Assembly (NCBI RefSeq): GCF_036016195.1
Contig: NZ_JAYWTM010000007.1
Location: forward strand, 62,001 to 126,000
Reading direction: 5' to 3'
Source of the DNA: Brenneria populi
GTDB lineage: Bacteria > Pseudomonadota > Gammaproteobacteria > Enterobacterales > Enterobacteriaceae
Length of the DNA: 64,000 nt
Position numbers and translations under genes: made by a program. The notes beneath the pieces are model-generated. The model did not search any database, was not told the DNA's origin, and saw only the letters and a program-made list of their open reading frames with translations. This document shows positions 1 through 7,880 of the stretch, piece by piece (positions within the stretch are counted from its first letter, which is position 1; each line of letters starts with the position of its first letter).

Positions 1-446
1 ATCAGAACGTCGGAAAGCGACGTGCCGTCGGGAAAAACCAGCTCAGGGGCGATCTCCGCCAGCGGATAGAGTATAAACTCGCGGTTTTTCATGTCGTAGT
101 GGGGCACGGTGAGCCGCGCGCTGCGGATAACCTCGTTGCCGAACAGCAAAATGTCCAGATCCAGCGTGCGCGGCCCCCAGCGCTGCGCCTTGCGCACCCG
201 CCCCTGTTCCCGCTCGATGGCTTGCGTATGATCCAGCAGTTGCTCCGCGTCCAGAGCGGTTTCCAGCTCCGCGACGGCGTTCAGGTAATCGGGCTGATCC
301 TGCGGGCCCAAAGGGCGGCTGCGGTAAAAAGAGGAGCGGCGGACCAGGCGGGTTTGCGGCACGCTATCCAGCGCGCTCAGAGCGGCATGCGCCTGCTGCA
401 ACGGCTGCGCGAGGTTGCTGCCCAAAGACAGATAGACGCGCGTCAT
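1..446 (-). CDS. folK: folK, 2-amino-4-hydroxy-6-hydroxymethyldihydropteridine pyrophosphokinase (3' end cut by window)
   Basis: Reading the minus strand from an ATG at 446 gives MTRVYLSLGSNL..., the typical HPPK start, and about 100 residues on the signature GPRTLDLDILLFG, which holds the two Mg-binding aspartates. The enzyme transfers pyrophosphate from ATP to 6-hydroxymethyl-dihydropterin in folate synthesis. About 148 codons are visible; the family is near 160 residues, so only the last few are missing at the window edge. The ATG shares one base with the pcnB stop (TGATG), so it is translationally coupled to pcnB, as in other Enterobacterales. Confidence 0.95.
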   Translation of the reverse strand, partial: MTRVYLSLGSNLAQPLQQAHAALSALDSVPQTRLVRRSSFYRSRPLGPQDQPDYLNAVAELETALDAEQLLDHTQAIEREQGRVRKAQRWGPRTLDLDILLFGNEVIRSARLTVPHYDMKNREFILYPLAEIAPELVFPDGTSLSDVL

Positions 447-1858
447 CAGGCTTTGTCTCTGCCCGCGGCGGCCGGTTTTCTGGAACGCCGCGGACGGGAG
501 CGGCGGTGCGGCGTCGGGCCGTCGTCCAGCGAATTTAGCATCGATTGTTGACGCGGCGGCACGGCCACCTGGAACTCGCTCCACCACTGCGCCAGGCGCA
601 GAAGGTCCTGATGCTTTTCGATTTCAGCCCGCAGGCAGAGCAGATCGTAGGCCGCGCGGAACTTGGGATGCTCCATCAGTTTGTAGGCGCGCTTCCCCTG
701 ACGCCGCGACAGGCGCAGCTGCAGCTGCCAAATGTCGCGCACCAACGACGTAATGCGTTTGGGGATCGCCAGCGAGCGGCATTGTTCATCCAGAATGTCG
801 TTCATCGCCAGGGAAAACGCGTCGAAATAGGCCAGACCGCTCTCCTGCGCCAGTTTCTGCGCATGTTCGATCAGCGGATACCACAGCATGGCGGAGAACA
901 GAAACGCCGGATTGACCCGCATATTGTTTTGCAGGCGCTGGTCGGTGTTTTTCAGCACCTGTTCGATCATCCGCTCCAGCGTGGTGTCGCCGGCGGCGGT
1001 AAAGTTACGGCTGATCAGCGGGAACAGCGGCTGGAAAAGCTGGTATTCGCACAGCATTTTGTAGGTCGGATGGCCGTAACCCGTCTGCAGCAGCTTCAGC
1101 GACTCTTCAAACATCCGGGCCGCCGGAATATCGTGCAGCAGAGCGGCGAGGCGGGGGATCGGTTCGGCCGTTTCAGGGCTGATGGTCATACCCAGCTTGG
1201 CGGCGAAGCGAACGGCGCGCAGCATGCGTACCGGATCTTCGCGATAGCGGGTTTCCGGATCGCCGATCATGCGGATCACGCCCTGGCGCAGATCGTTTAG
1301 GCCGTTGGTGTAATCGCGCACGGTGAAATCGGCGATGCTGTAATAGAGGCTATTGATGGAGAAGTCGCGGCGCTGCGCGTCTTCTTCAATGGAGCCGAAA
1401 ATATTGTCGCGCAGCAGCATGCCGTTCTGGGCCTGCTGGGCTGAATTCTTCTCTTCGCTTTGTTCCTGATGCCGATCGTGGTGCCCGCGGAACGTGGCGA
1501 CCTCGATCACTTCCGGCCCGAACATCACGTGGGCCAGACGGAAGCGGCGGCCGACCAGGCGGCAGTTGCGGAACAGCTTACGCACCTGTTCGGGCGTCGC
1601 GCTGGTGGTGATATCAAAATCTTTCGGCTTTTTGCCCAACAGCAGGTCGCGAACGCCGCCGCCGACCAGATACGCCTCAAAGCCCGCTTTGCTTAGACGA
1701 TAAAGTACCTTCAGCGCATTATCGCTGATATCGCTGCGTGAAATATTATGTTGGTCGCGCGGGATCACGGTCAGATGTTGACGCGGCTCCTCGGCTTTGA
1801 CCGTTTCGTTCTCACGGCTCAGCACTTTACGGCAAAAATTAGCGACTCGGGTAAAGAT
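446..1858 (-). CDS. pcnB: pcnB, poly(A) polymerase I, with a non-AUG start
   Basis: Poly(A) polymerase I adds 3' A-tails to RNA and so promotes RNA decay and controls plasmid copy number. The nucleotidyltransferase core is clear: LVGGGVRDLLLG, then DFDITT with the catalytic aspartates, and RRDFSINSLYY. The C-terminus is Arg/Lys-rich, as usual. The first canonical start in frame is a GTG at 1825, but homology continues upstream as FTRVANFCRKVLS with no ATG, GTG or TTG. E. coli pcnB is known to start at AUU. Here the matching codon is ATC (1858-1856), preceded by ATT (1861-1859), with a GAGG ribosome site six bases before the ATC. I place the start at the ATC (470 aa; E. coli 465). A stop-free GTG start at 1825 would remove a conserved N-terminus. 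Confidence 0.93.
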   Translation of the reverse strand: MFTRVANFCRKVLSRENETVKAEEPRQHLTVIPRDQHNISRSDISDNALKVLYRLSKAGFEAYLVGGGVRDLLLGKKPKDFDITTSATPEQVRKLFRNCRLVGRRFRLAHVMFGPEVIEVATFRGHHDRHQEQSEEKNSAQQAQNGMLLRDNIFGSIEEDAQRRDFSINSLYYSIADFTVRDYTNGLNDLRQGVIRMIGDPETRYREDPVRMLRAVRFAAKLGMTISPETAEPIPRLAALLHDIPAARMFEESLKLLQTGYGHPTYKMLCEYQLFQPLFPLISRNFTAAGDTTLERMIEQVLKNTDQRLQNNMRVNPAFLFSAMLWYPLIEHAQKLAQESGLAYFDAFSLAMNDILDEQCRSLAIPKRITSLVRDIWQLQLRLSRRQGKRAYKLMEHPKFRAAYDLLCLRAEIEKHQDLLRLAQWWSEFQVAVPPRQQSMLNSLDDGPTPHRRSRPRRSRKPAAAGRDKA

Positions 1859-1870
1859 AATACACCTCGA
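1856..1870 (-). promoter_or_regulatory. pcnB ribosome binding site and non-canonical start codon
   Basis: On the minus strand the order is GAGG, TGT, ATT, ATC, TTT, ACC. GAGG lies 6 nt before ATC and 3 nt before ATT. Neither codon is an ordinary start; IF3 discriminates against both, which keeps expression low. The spacing favours ATC; the E. coli gene uses AUU at the corresponding place. Confidence 0.7.
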
Positions 1871-1898
1871 TAATGATGAATAATTAATAAATACATGG

Positions 1899-2008
1899 CC
1901 ATAAAAAACTTCCAGGAGACGTTTTTAACGTCGCTCCCGGCGACGGCCCGTAAGGGTGGCGGGCAGGGATAGCCCGCCATAAAAAACTTCCGGGAGAAGT
2001 TTTTAACG
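1899..2008. repeat. pair of hairpin repeats between gluQ and pcnB
   Basis: Two 32-bp direct copies, 1899-1930 and 1977-2008, differ at two positions. Each is a weak hairpin; in the second, AAAACTTC and GAAGTTTT pair around CGGGA, followed by T residues, so each could work as a terminator. Between them, 1958-1964 (GGCGGGC) pairs with 1972-1978 (GCCCGCC) around a 7-nt loop. The unit looks like an intergenic palindromic repeat family rather than gene remnants. Confidence 0.75.
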
Positions 2009-2044
2009 CCGCCAGCGGCGGCCCGCCCAAAAAATAGCGGCTAA

Positions 2045-2965
2045 TCATAGCTCACCAGGCCCTGTTTGAGAATGCTGAAGTGATCGCCGGCCGATTTTCG
2101 CCTCCTGCCGCGGGATTGCGGCAAGCGACCAGTGGGCCACGGACCACTCGAGCAGCGCCGTAAGGGTTAAGTCTTGCCAGCTCTCCGGCAGCGGCTGATG
2201 CAGAAACTCCAGGGCGGCGATTAATACCGGGCGCGGATCGCCCTCCGGCAGCGCCGGGGCGTGATTCTGTTTGGATAATTTGTGCCCGTCCGCGTTCAGC
2301 ACCAGCGGCAGGTGAATATAATCGGGCTCCCGCCGCCCCAGTAAACGGTATAGCGAAATTTGCCGCACCGTCGGTTCGATCAGATCCGCGCCGCGTACGA
2401 TTTCCGTTACGTTCTGGTCGCTATCGTCGACCACCACCGCCAGATTATAGGCAAACAGCCCATCGCGCCGATGAATAATAAAATCCTCGCCGGCGAGCGC
2501 CGGGTCGGCGTAAATTTCACCGCTCAGGCCGTCATGGAAGCTCAATACCGGCGAAGTCTGGCGTATGCGGATAGCGGCGCCCGCCGCGGGCAGGGCGCGA
2601 TCCCGGCAGTGGCCGTCATAGCGGCCGCCTAACTGACGGATACGGCTGCGGGTACAGGTGCAGTAGTAACTCAGCCCCTGTTGAGCGAGCCAGCGCAGCG
2701 CCTGTTGATAAAGCGCGTGGCGCTGCGACTGATAGGTCGCCTCGCCGTCCCAATAAAGGCCATAATGTTCCAACTGAGAGAGTATTCGCGCGGCGGCGCC
2801 GGGAATTTCGCGCGGGGGATCGATATCTTCAATGCGCACCAGCCAGCGTCCTCGTCTGGCGCGGGCTTGCAGATAGCTGCCGAGCGCGGCAATCAGCGAA
2901 CCAAAGTGTAGATCGCCGGATGGGGAGGGAGCGAAGCGACCGATGTAATGATCTGTTTCGGGCAT
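2045..2965 (-). CDS. gluQ: gluQ, glutamyl-Q tRNA(Asp) synthetase
   Basis: A truncated paralogue of glutamyl-tRNA synthetase that activates glutamate and attaches it to queuosine at position 34 of tRNA-Asp. It has the class I signatures HFGS near residue 20 (HIGH box) and KLSKQ near 230 (KMSKS box), and a zinc site from CTC plus a Tyr/Cys pair around residues 100-122. It lacks an anticodon-binding domain, as expected for GluQ; 306 aa matches the family. It stands next to dksA, which is its upstream partner in E. coli. Oddity: the last about 15 residues are low in recognisable similarity, and another frame over the same bases reads GDHFSILKQGLVSYD and then stops, so a terminal frameshift is possible. 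Confidence 0.95.
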   Translation of the reverse strand: MPETDHYIGRFAPSPSGDLHFGSLIAALGSYLQARARRGRWLVRIEDIDPPREIPGAAARILSQLEHYGLYWDGEATYQSQRHALYQQALRWLAQQGLSYYCTCTRSRIRQLGGRYDGHCRDRALPAAGAAIRIRQTSPVLSFHDGLSGEIYADPALAGEDFIIHRRDGLFAYNLAVVVDDSDQNVTEIVRGADLIEPTVRQISLYRLLGRREPDYIHLPLVLNADGHKLSKQNHAPALPEGDPRPVLIAALEFLHQPLPESWQDLTLTALLEWSVAHWSLAAIPRQEAKIGRRSLQHSQTGPGEL

Positions 2966-3126
2966 AATAAGTAAAAACGGCGCCGCTATTCACGGGTAAA
3001 CACGACATAGCGCGGTAGAACAGCGGCGAATGTTCCGTTTCAATCGGTTAAGCGGGGGAGCACCCCGCGTAGCCTATCCCCGGGCGAGATTATTCTGCCC
3101 GCAGGGGTAGGCCGTTGGGTGAATAG

Positions 3127-3582
3127 TTATCCTGCCATCTGCTTTTCGCGTATTTCCGCCAGCGTCTTGCAGTCAATACACAAATCAGCCGTTGGACGGG
3201 CTTCCAGACGACGGATGCCGATCTCTACGCCGCAGGACTCGCAATAACCAAAGTCTTCGTCTTCGATTTTTTGCAACGTTTTAGCGATCTTCTTGATCAG
3301 CTTACGTTCGCGATCGCGGTTACGCAGTTCGAGGCTGAACTCTTCTTCCTGAGCTGCGCGATCCACCGGATCGGGAAAATTAGCTGCTTCATCACGCATA
3401 TGCGATACAGTACGATCCACTTCATCCCTGAGTTGGTTGCGCCATGCTTCAAGAATACGCTTGAAATGAGCCAGCTGAGCGTCGTTCATATACTCTTCGC
3501 CCGGCTTCTCCTGGTACGGCTCTACTCCGGCAATTGCGAGAATGCTCAGAGAAGATGTCTTACGGTTTTGCCCTTCTTGCAT
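3127..3582 (-). CDS. dksA: dksA, RNA polymerase-binding transcription factor
   Basis: DksA enters the secondary channel of RNA polymerase and, with ppGpp, represses rRNA and tRNA promoters and activates amino-acid promoters. The protein is 151 aa, the same as in E. coli. It has a long coiled coil whose tip carries DPVDRAAQEEEF (the tip aspartate is essential) and a C4 zinc finger, CESCG...CIDC. I choose the ATG at 3582, with AGGAGA eight bases upstream, over the longer frame to 3657, whose extra residues do not look like DksA. The two tRNA operons in this window have GC-rich discriminators and are likely targets. Confidence 0.98.
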   Translation of the reverse strand: MQEGQNRKTSSLSILAIAGVEPYQEKPGEEYMNDAQLAHFKRILEAWRNQLRDEVDRTVSHMRDEAANFPDPVDRAAQEEEFSLELRNRDRERKLIKKIAKTLQKIEDEDFGYCESCGVEIGIRRLEARPTADLCIDCKTLAEIREKQMAG

Positions 3583-3891
3583 GCTGCTTCTCCTACATAA
3601 CACGACACGCACTATACCCTTCTTATTCGAAGTTACAGCATTGTTAGCAGCTCTCATTTACCTGAATAACCTACCTGCGTAAGTGCGCCAGATGCATTCG
3701 TTTTGCCTTACTGCAAATCCAATTTACTGGGTATATCGACCCCCCAAGGGGGAAAACAGGCCGCTATAAATAGCAGATGAAGATTAGGTTGGCAATGCTT
3801 CCTGACACCGGCCTGATAAAGTGTGAGGAATAACGTCTTATCATCAGATGATAAACAAGGTGTTAGCATATTATTGCCATAATCACTTTAT
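3583..3891. other. intergenic region between dksA and sfsA
   Basis: 309 bp without a gene. It must hold the dksA promoter (minus strand). I see no convincing terminator or repeat and no conserved small ORF. A run of C and G (near 3740-3752) is the only notable composition feature. Confidence 0.5.
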
Positions 3892-4602
3892 TTATCGTGC
3901 TATCAGTATCGGCAACGGCTCGGTTAATTTGATGCCGTCCGGGGATAATGTGGAGCCGTAACATAAAACTTCAACCCCCTGTTGTTGCGCTGCGGTGAAT
4001 AATTCGGCATAACGCGGGTCAATATGCCGGGCGGGAGAAACCTGTTTGATTCCCGAATGCAACACCGCGAAAAATAGCACGGCCCGTTCGCCGTTGGCGG
4101 CCACCTGCCGCAGTTCGCGCAGGTGCTTTTGTCCTCTAAGGGTGACGGCGTCAGGGAAGTAACCCTGTCCATGTTGCAATAATGTAACGGATTTCACCTC
4201 AATATAGCAGTTAATCTTGTCCGGCGCCTGTAACAGCAGGTCGATGCGGCTGTTTTCCGCGCCATACTTCACTTCGCTCTGGCAGGAGGTATAGCCGGCC
4301 AGCGGCGCCACCCGGTTGGCCGATAACGCTTCGCGCAGTAGCGCGTTGGCGCGCAGCGTATTGACGCAAATCCAGTCGTTGCGCTGCGTTTCGGTCAACT
4401 CCCAGCTGTGCGGATATTTACGTTTGGGGTTATCCGAGGTGGAGTACCAGACGGTATCGCCGGGGGTTGCGCATCCGGTCATGGCGCCGGTATTGGCGCA
4501 GTGGATGGTGAGCGTTTTTCCCTCCGGCGTCACTACGTCGGCGAGAAAACGTTTGTAGCGCTTAATTAACCGGGCCGGCTGTAAGCGGGGCGTATATTGC
4601 AT
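3892..4602 (-). CDS. sfsA: sfsA, sugar fermentation stimulation protein A
   Basis: A 236-aa protein of the SfsA family, which has an OB-fold N-terminus (HCANTGAMTGCATPGD) followed by a restriction-endonuclease-like PD-(D/E)xK core: SRIDLLLQ near residue 117 and YIEVKSVTL near 132. It binds DNA nonspecifically in E. coli and was linked to maltose-gene expression; the true biochemical activity is unknown. It is eight bases downstream of thpR on the same strand, an arrangement that also holds in E. coli (thpR-sfsA-dksA-gluQ-pcnB-folK). Confidence 0.95.
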   Translation of the reverse strand: MQYTPRLQPARLIKRYKRFLADVVTPEGKTLTIHCANTGAMTGCATPGDTVWYSTSDNPKRKYPHSWELTETQRNDWICVNTLRANALLREALSANRVAPLAGYTSCQSEVKYGAENSRIDLLLQAPDKINCYIEVKSVTLLQHGQGYFPDAVTLRGQKHLRELRQVAANGERAVLFFAVLHSGIKQVSPARHIDPRYAELFTAAQQQGVEVLCYGSTLSPDGIKLTEPLPILIAR

Positions 4603-4609
4603 CGGGATC

Positions 4610-5146
4610 CTATTTTTGTTTTGTTAGCGGCCAGCTTGCGATGGTCTGATAGCGCGTTTTGCCATTTTCGAACAGCGACTGATACAGGGAAAAATGGCGC
4701 ATGGCTACCGGCCAGTTGAAATCCGCGGGCGGCAGAGCGACCGGCCTGGTGGCGCCGCGCAGCAGGGTGATATGCGGGTGGAACGGCTGCGCGCTTTGAT
4801 GGCAGCCGTTGCGCGCCGCCTGCGATCGCAGTAGATCGGCCAGTTGCAATAGCCCCCGGGGAGCCTGCCGGCAGCCCAGCCAGACGACGCCGGGGCGCGG
4901 CCAGTGGCCGGCATCGTTGAGGTCGAGCGTAAACTCAGCTTGGCCGATGCGTCCCGCCAGCGTACGCAGCGCCTGTTCCTTTTGCGCGCTGACCTCGCCG
5001 AGAAACGCGAGCGTCAGGTGAAGATTGGCGGCCGCAACCGGGCGGCCGGCCTCCGGCGGAAAACGCTCGGCGCGCCAGCGGACGATCTCCCGCTGCGCTT
5101 TTTCCGGCAGCGGTAGGGCAAAAAACAGGCGTCGGGTAGGCTGCAT
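4610..5146 (-). CDS. thpR: thpR (ligT), RNA 2',3'-cyclic phosphodiesterase
   Basis: A 178-aa 2H phosphoesterase. The two catalytic HxTx motifs are visible as HLTLAFLG near residue 43 and HITLLRG near 126. It hydrolyses 2',3'-cyclic phosphates on RNA ends to 2'-phosphates and can join tRNA half molecules through 2',5' bonds. It is the first gene of the thpR-sfsA pair and is divergent from hrpB; the 187-bp gap holds both promoters. Confidence 0.93.
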   Translation of the reverse strand: MQPTRRLFFALPLPEKAQREIVRWRAERFPPEAGRPVAAANLHLTLAFLGEVSAQKEQALRTLAGRIGQAEFTLDLNDAGHWPRPGVVWLGCRQAPRGLLQLADLLRSQAARNGCHQSAQPFHPHITLLRGATRPVALPPADFNWPVAMRHFSLYQSLFENGKTRYQTIASWPLTKQK

Positions 5147-5257
5147 GTCGCTCTCTTAAGTTCTGATTCCATCCAATGCTACAATGTCGGCCGTTGAAAG
5201 TTAACTTTATACGGTAATACCGTTCACTTAAGCCGATTTTTAGGCGAAACGCAGAGG

Positions 5258-5295
5258 GAGGTTCCCGTCGGGACGCCTCGCCCCGGGTATCTCGA
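5258..5295. repeat. dispersed repeat fragment, copy also at 37129-37179
   Basis: The run GAGGTTCCCG, an ACGCCTC block, CCCC and GTATCTCGA occurs here in the hrpB leader and, with a small insertion, inside the element downstream of gltX. This identifies it as a mobile or scattered intergenic repeat rather than hrpB control DNA. Confidence 0.5.
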
Positions 5296-5333
5296 CGCTT
5301 AAACGATCGGCATTAACCTTTACGGAGATTTCT

Positions 5334-7778
5334 GTGATTTTACCGCCCGTCAGCGCCGTACTGAATGAGGTGATAGCCGCGCTGCGCACCTCGCCTCAGG
5401 TCTTATTGCATGCGCCGACCGGCGCGGGGAAATCAACCTGGCTGCCGCTACAGCTGCTTCGTCAGGGCGCGCCGGACGGAAAGATCATTATGCTGGAGCC
5501 GCGTCGTCTGGCGGCGAAAAGCGTCGCCTGGCGTCTGGCGCAGCAGTTGGGCGAAGAGCCCGGCGGGACGGTGGGCTACCGGATGCGCGCGGAAAGCCGC
5601 GTCGGCCCGGCGACCCGCCTGGAAGTGGTCACCGAAGGCATTTTGACGCGCATGCTGCAGCAGGACGCCGAACTGAACGGCGTGGCGCTGGTTATCCTGG
5701 ACGAATTTCATGAACGCAGCCTGCAGGCCGATCTGGCGCTGGCGCTGCTATTGGATGTGCAGCAAGGGCTGCGTGAGGATTTAAAGCTGCTGATCATGTC
5801 CGCCACGCTGGACAATGCGCGGCTTGCGGCGCTGCTGCCCGACGCGGCGGCGGTGGTTTCTGAAGGGCGCAGTTATCCGGTCGAGCGCCACTATTTTCCG
5901 TTAAACGGCCAGGAACGTCTGGAAGAGGGCGTCGCCCGTCAGGCGAGACGTTTATTGCACGAACAGCCCGGGTCGATGCTGCTGTTTTTACCCGGCGTGG
6001 CCGAAATCAAGCGGGTAAACGCCCTGCTGGCGGGCAGCGTGGCGGATGATGTCGACCTGTGCCCGCTGTACGGCGCCCTGACGCTGGCGGAGCAGCAGAA
6101 AGCCATTCTGCCGCCGGCGCAAGGACGGCGCAAGGTGGTGCTGGCGACCAACATTGCCGAAACCAGTCTAACCATCGAGGGCATTCGTCTGGTGGTGGAC
6201 AGCGGCCTGGAACGCACGACGCGTTTTGACGTCAAAAGCGGTTTAACCCGTCTGGTGACGCAGCGCATCAGCCAGGCATCGATGGTGCAGCGCGCCGGGC
6301 GGGCCGGCAGGCTGTGCGCCGGTATTTGCTGGCACCTCTGTTCCCGTGAACAGGCCGAACGCGCCGCCGCACAGAGCGATGCCGAAATATTGAATAGCGA
6401 TCTCAGCGGTTTTTGGCTGGATCTGTTGCAGTGGGGCTGCGCGGACGCCGGGCAATTAATCTGGCTGGATGCGCCGCCGCCGCCCGCTTTACAGGCGGCC
6501 GGCCGGCTGCTGCGCCAGCTCGCCGTTACCGACGGGCAGGGCAAGTTGACTGAGGAAGGACGGAAAGTCGCCGCCCTCGGGTGCGATCCGCGGCTGGCGG
6601 CGATGCTGATTACGGCACGGCGGCAGCATCGGGACGCGCTGGCGACGGCCGGATGCCTGGCGGCGATACTGGAAGAGCCGCCGCGCGGGGGAGCGATAAA
6701 TCTGCTGGACTGGCTGCATCGTCCGCTGCCGCACTGGCTGCGGCGTTCGCAGCAGCTTGTGCGCCGGCTGTCGTCGGAGGCCGGCCGTATTGACGAGGGA
6801 TGGGCCGCCTGGCTGCTGGCCCGGGGATTCGCCGATCGCATCGCCCGGCGGCGCGGTCAGGACGGCCGCTACCAACTGGCGAACGGCGCCGGGGCGATGA
6901 TGCCGGCGGACGAGGCGCTGTCCGGCGCCGACTGGCTGCTGGCGCCCGCGCTATTACAGAACGACCATAATGCGGACGCGCGCATTCTGCTGGCGCTGCC
7001 GCTGGATATCGAACGTTTGGAGCAACAGGCGCCCGGCTTGATTAGCGAACATAATGTGGTGCGCTGGGACGAAGAAAAAGGTACGCTGCGCGCCAGCGAA
7101 CAGAGTCGGATCGGCTGCCTGACGCTGCGTTCCCGTCCGTTGAATAAGCCCTCGGACGAGGCGTTGCAGCGGGCGATGTTGGCCTGGCTGCGGGAACAGG
7201 GGCTTGGCGCGCTGAATTGGGATACGGCGGCGCAACAGTTGCGCGTTCGGCTGCTGTGCGCCCGGCGGTGGCTGCCCGAGGTAAACTGGCCCGCGGCCGA
7301 TGATGAGAGCCTGCTGGCGACGCTGGAGCTCTGGCTGCAGCCCTCTCTGTCCGGAGTCAGGGATTTACGCGCGCTGCGCCAAATCGATTTGAGCGAGGCG
7401 TTGATGCGTTTGCTGGATTGGCCTTTACGCCAGCGGCTGGATAGCGCGTTGCCCAGCCACTACACCGTGCCGGGCGGCAGCCGGCTGGCGATTACCTATT
7501 ATGAGGATAAGCCGCCGGTATTGGCGGTGCGGATGCAGGAGATGTTCGGCGAGCGCCAGAGTCCGATGCTGGCGGAAGGGCGCGTCGCGCTGGTGCTGGA
7601 GCTGTTGTCGCCGGCCCAGCGCCCCTTGCAGATTACGCGCGATCTGGCGGCCTTCTGGCAGGGCGCTTATCGCGAAGTGCAAAAAGAGATGAAGGGGCGT
7701 TACCCCAAACATGTCTGGCCGGACGATCCGGCGAATGCGCTGCCGACGCGGCGCACCAAGAGATATCAGAAGCACTAA
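5334..7778 (+). CDS. hrpB: hrpB, ATP-dependent DEAH/DEFH-box RNA helicase
   Basis: An 814-aa superfamily 2 helicase (E. coli HrpB 809). Walker A APTGAGKST is at residues 27-35, the box II is DEFH (123-126) rather than DEAH, and SAT follows near 155. The helicase C domain holds the QRAGRAGR motif. The C-terminal HrpB-specific domain ends in a basic tail. It starts with GTG at 5334 after an ACGGAGA ribosome site. The cellular role is poorly defined; relatives in pathogens affect mRNA processing and virulence. It is separated from mrcB by 102 bp, as in E. coli. Confidence 0.96.
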   Translation: MILPPVSAVLNEVIAALRTSPQVLLHAPTGAGKSTWLPLQLLRQGAPDGKIIMLEPRRLAAKSVAWRLAQQLGEEPGGTVGYRMRAESRVGPATRLEVVTEGILTRMLQQDAELNGVALVILDEFHERSLQADLALALLLDVQQGLREDLKLLIMSATLDNARLAALLPDAAAVVSEGRSYPVERHYFPLNGQERLEEGVARQARRLLHEQPGSMLLFLPGVAEIKRVNALLAGSVADDVDLCPLYGALTLAEQQKAILPPAQGRRKVVLATNIAETSLTIEGIRLVVDSGLERTTRFDVKSGLTRLVTQRISQASMVQRAGRAGRLCAGICWHLCSREQAERAAAQSDAEILNSDLSGFWLDLLQWGCADAGQLIWLDAPPPPALQAAGRLLRQLAVTDGQGKLTEEGRKVAALGCDPRLAAMLITARRQHRDALATAGCLAAILEEPPRGGAINLLDWLHRPLPHWLRRSQQLVRRLSSEAGRIDEGWAAWLLARGFADRIARRRGQDGRYQLANGAGAMMPADEALSGADWLLAPALLQNDHNADARILLALPLDIERLEQQAPGLISEHNVVRWDEEKGTLRASEQSRIGCLTLRSRPLNKPSDEALQRAMLAWLREQGLGALNWDTAAQQLRVRLLCARRWLPEVNWPAADDESLLATLELWLQPSLSGVRDLRALRQIDLSEALMRLLDWPLRQRLDSALPSHYTVPGGSRLAITYYEDKPPVLAVRMQEMFGERQSPMLAEGRVALVLELLSPAQRPLQITRDLAAFWQGAYREVQKEMKGRYPKHVWPDDPANALPTRRTKRYQKH

Positions 7779-7880
7779 TTTCAGATGTTTCCTCTTCCTT
7801 GAGCAGGGCGCGGGAAACAGAGTAAGGCGGCTTAAGCGTAAAGCGGATAGCTGTTACAACCTGACGGAGAAGCAACAAGC

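Noticed and set aside
545..1300. 251-codon plus-strand frame inside pcnB
   Set aside because: It is the antisense shadow of pcnB; composition follows the complementary strand and no family signature is present.
5939..6841. 300-codon minus-strand frame opposite hrpB
   Set aside because: High-GC antisense of a conserved helicase gene; Ser/Arg/Ala-rich product without domain.
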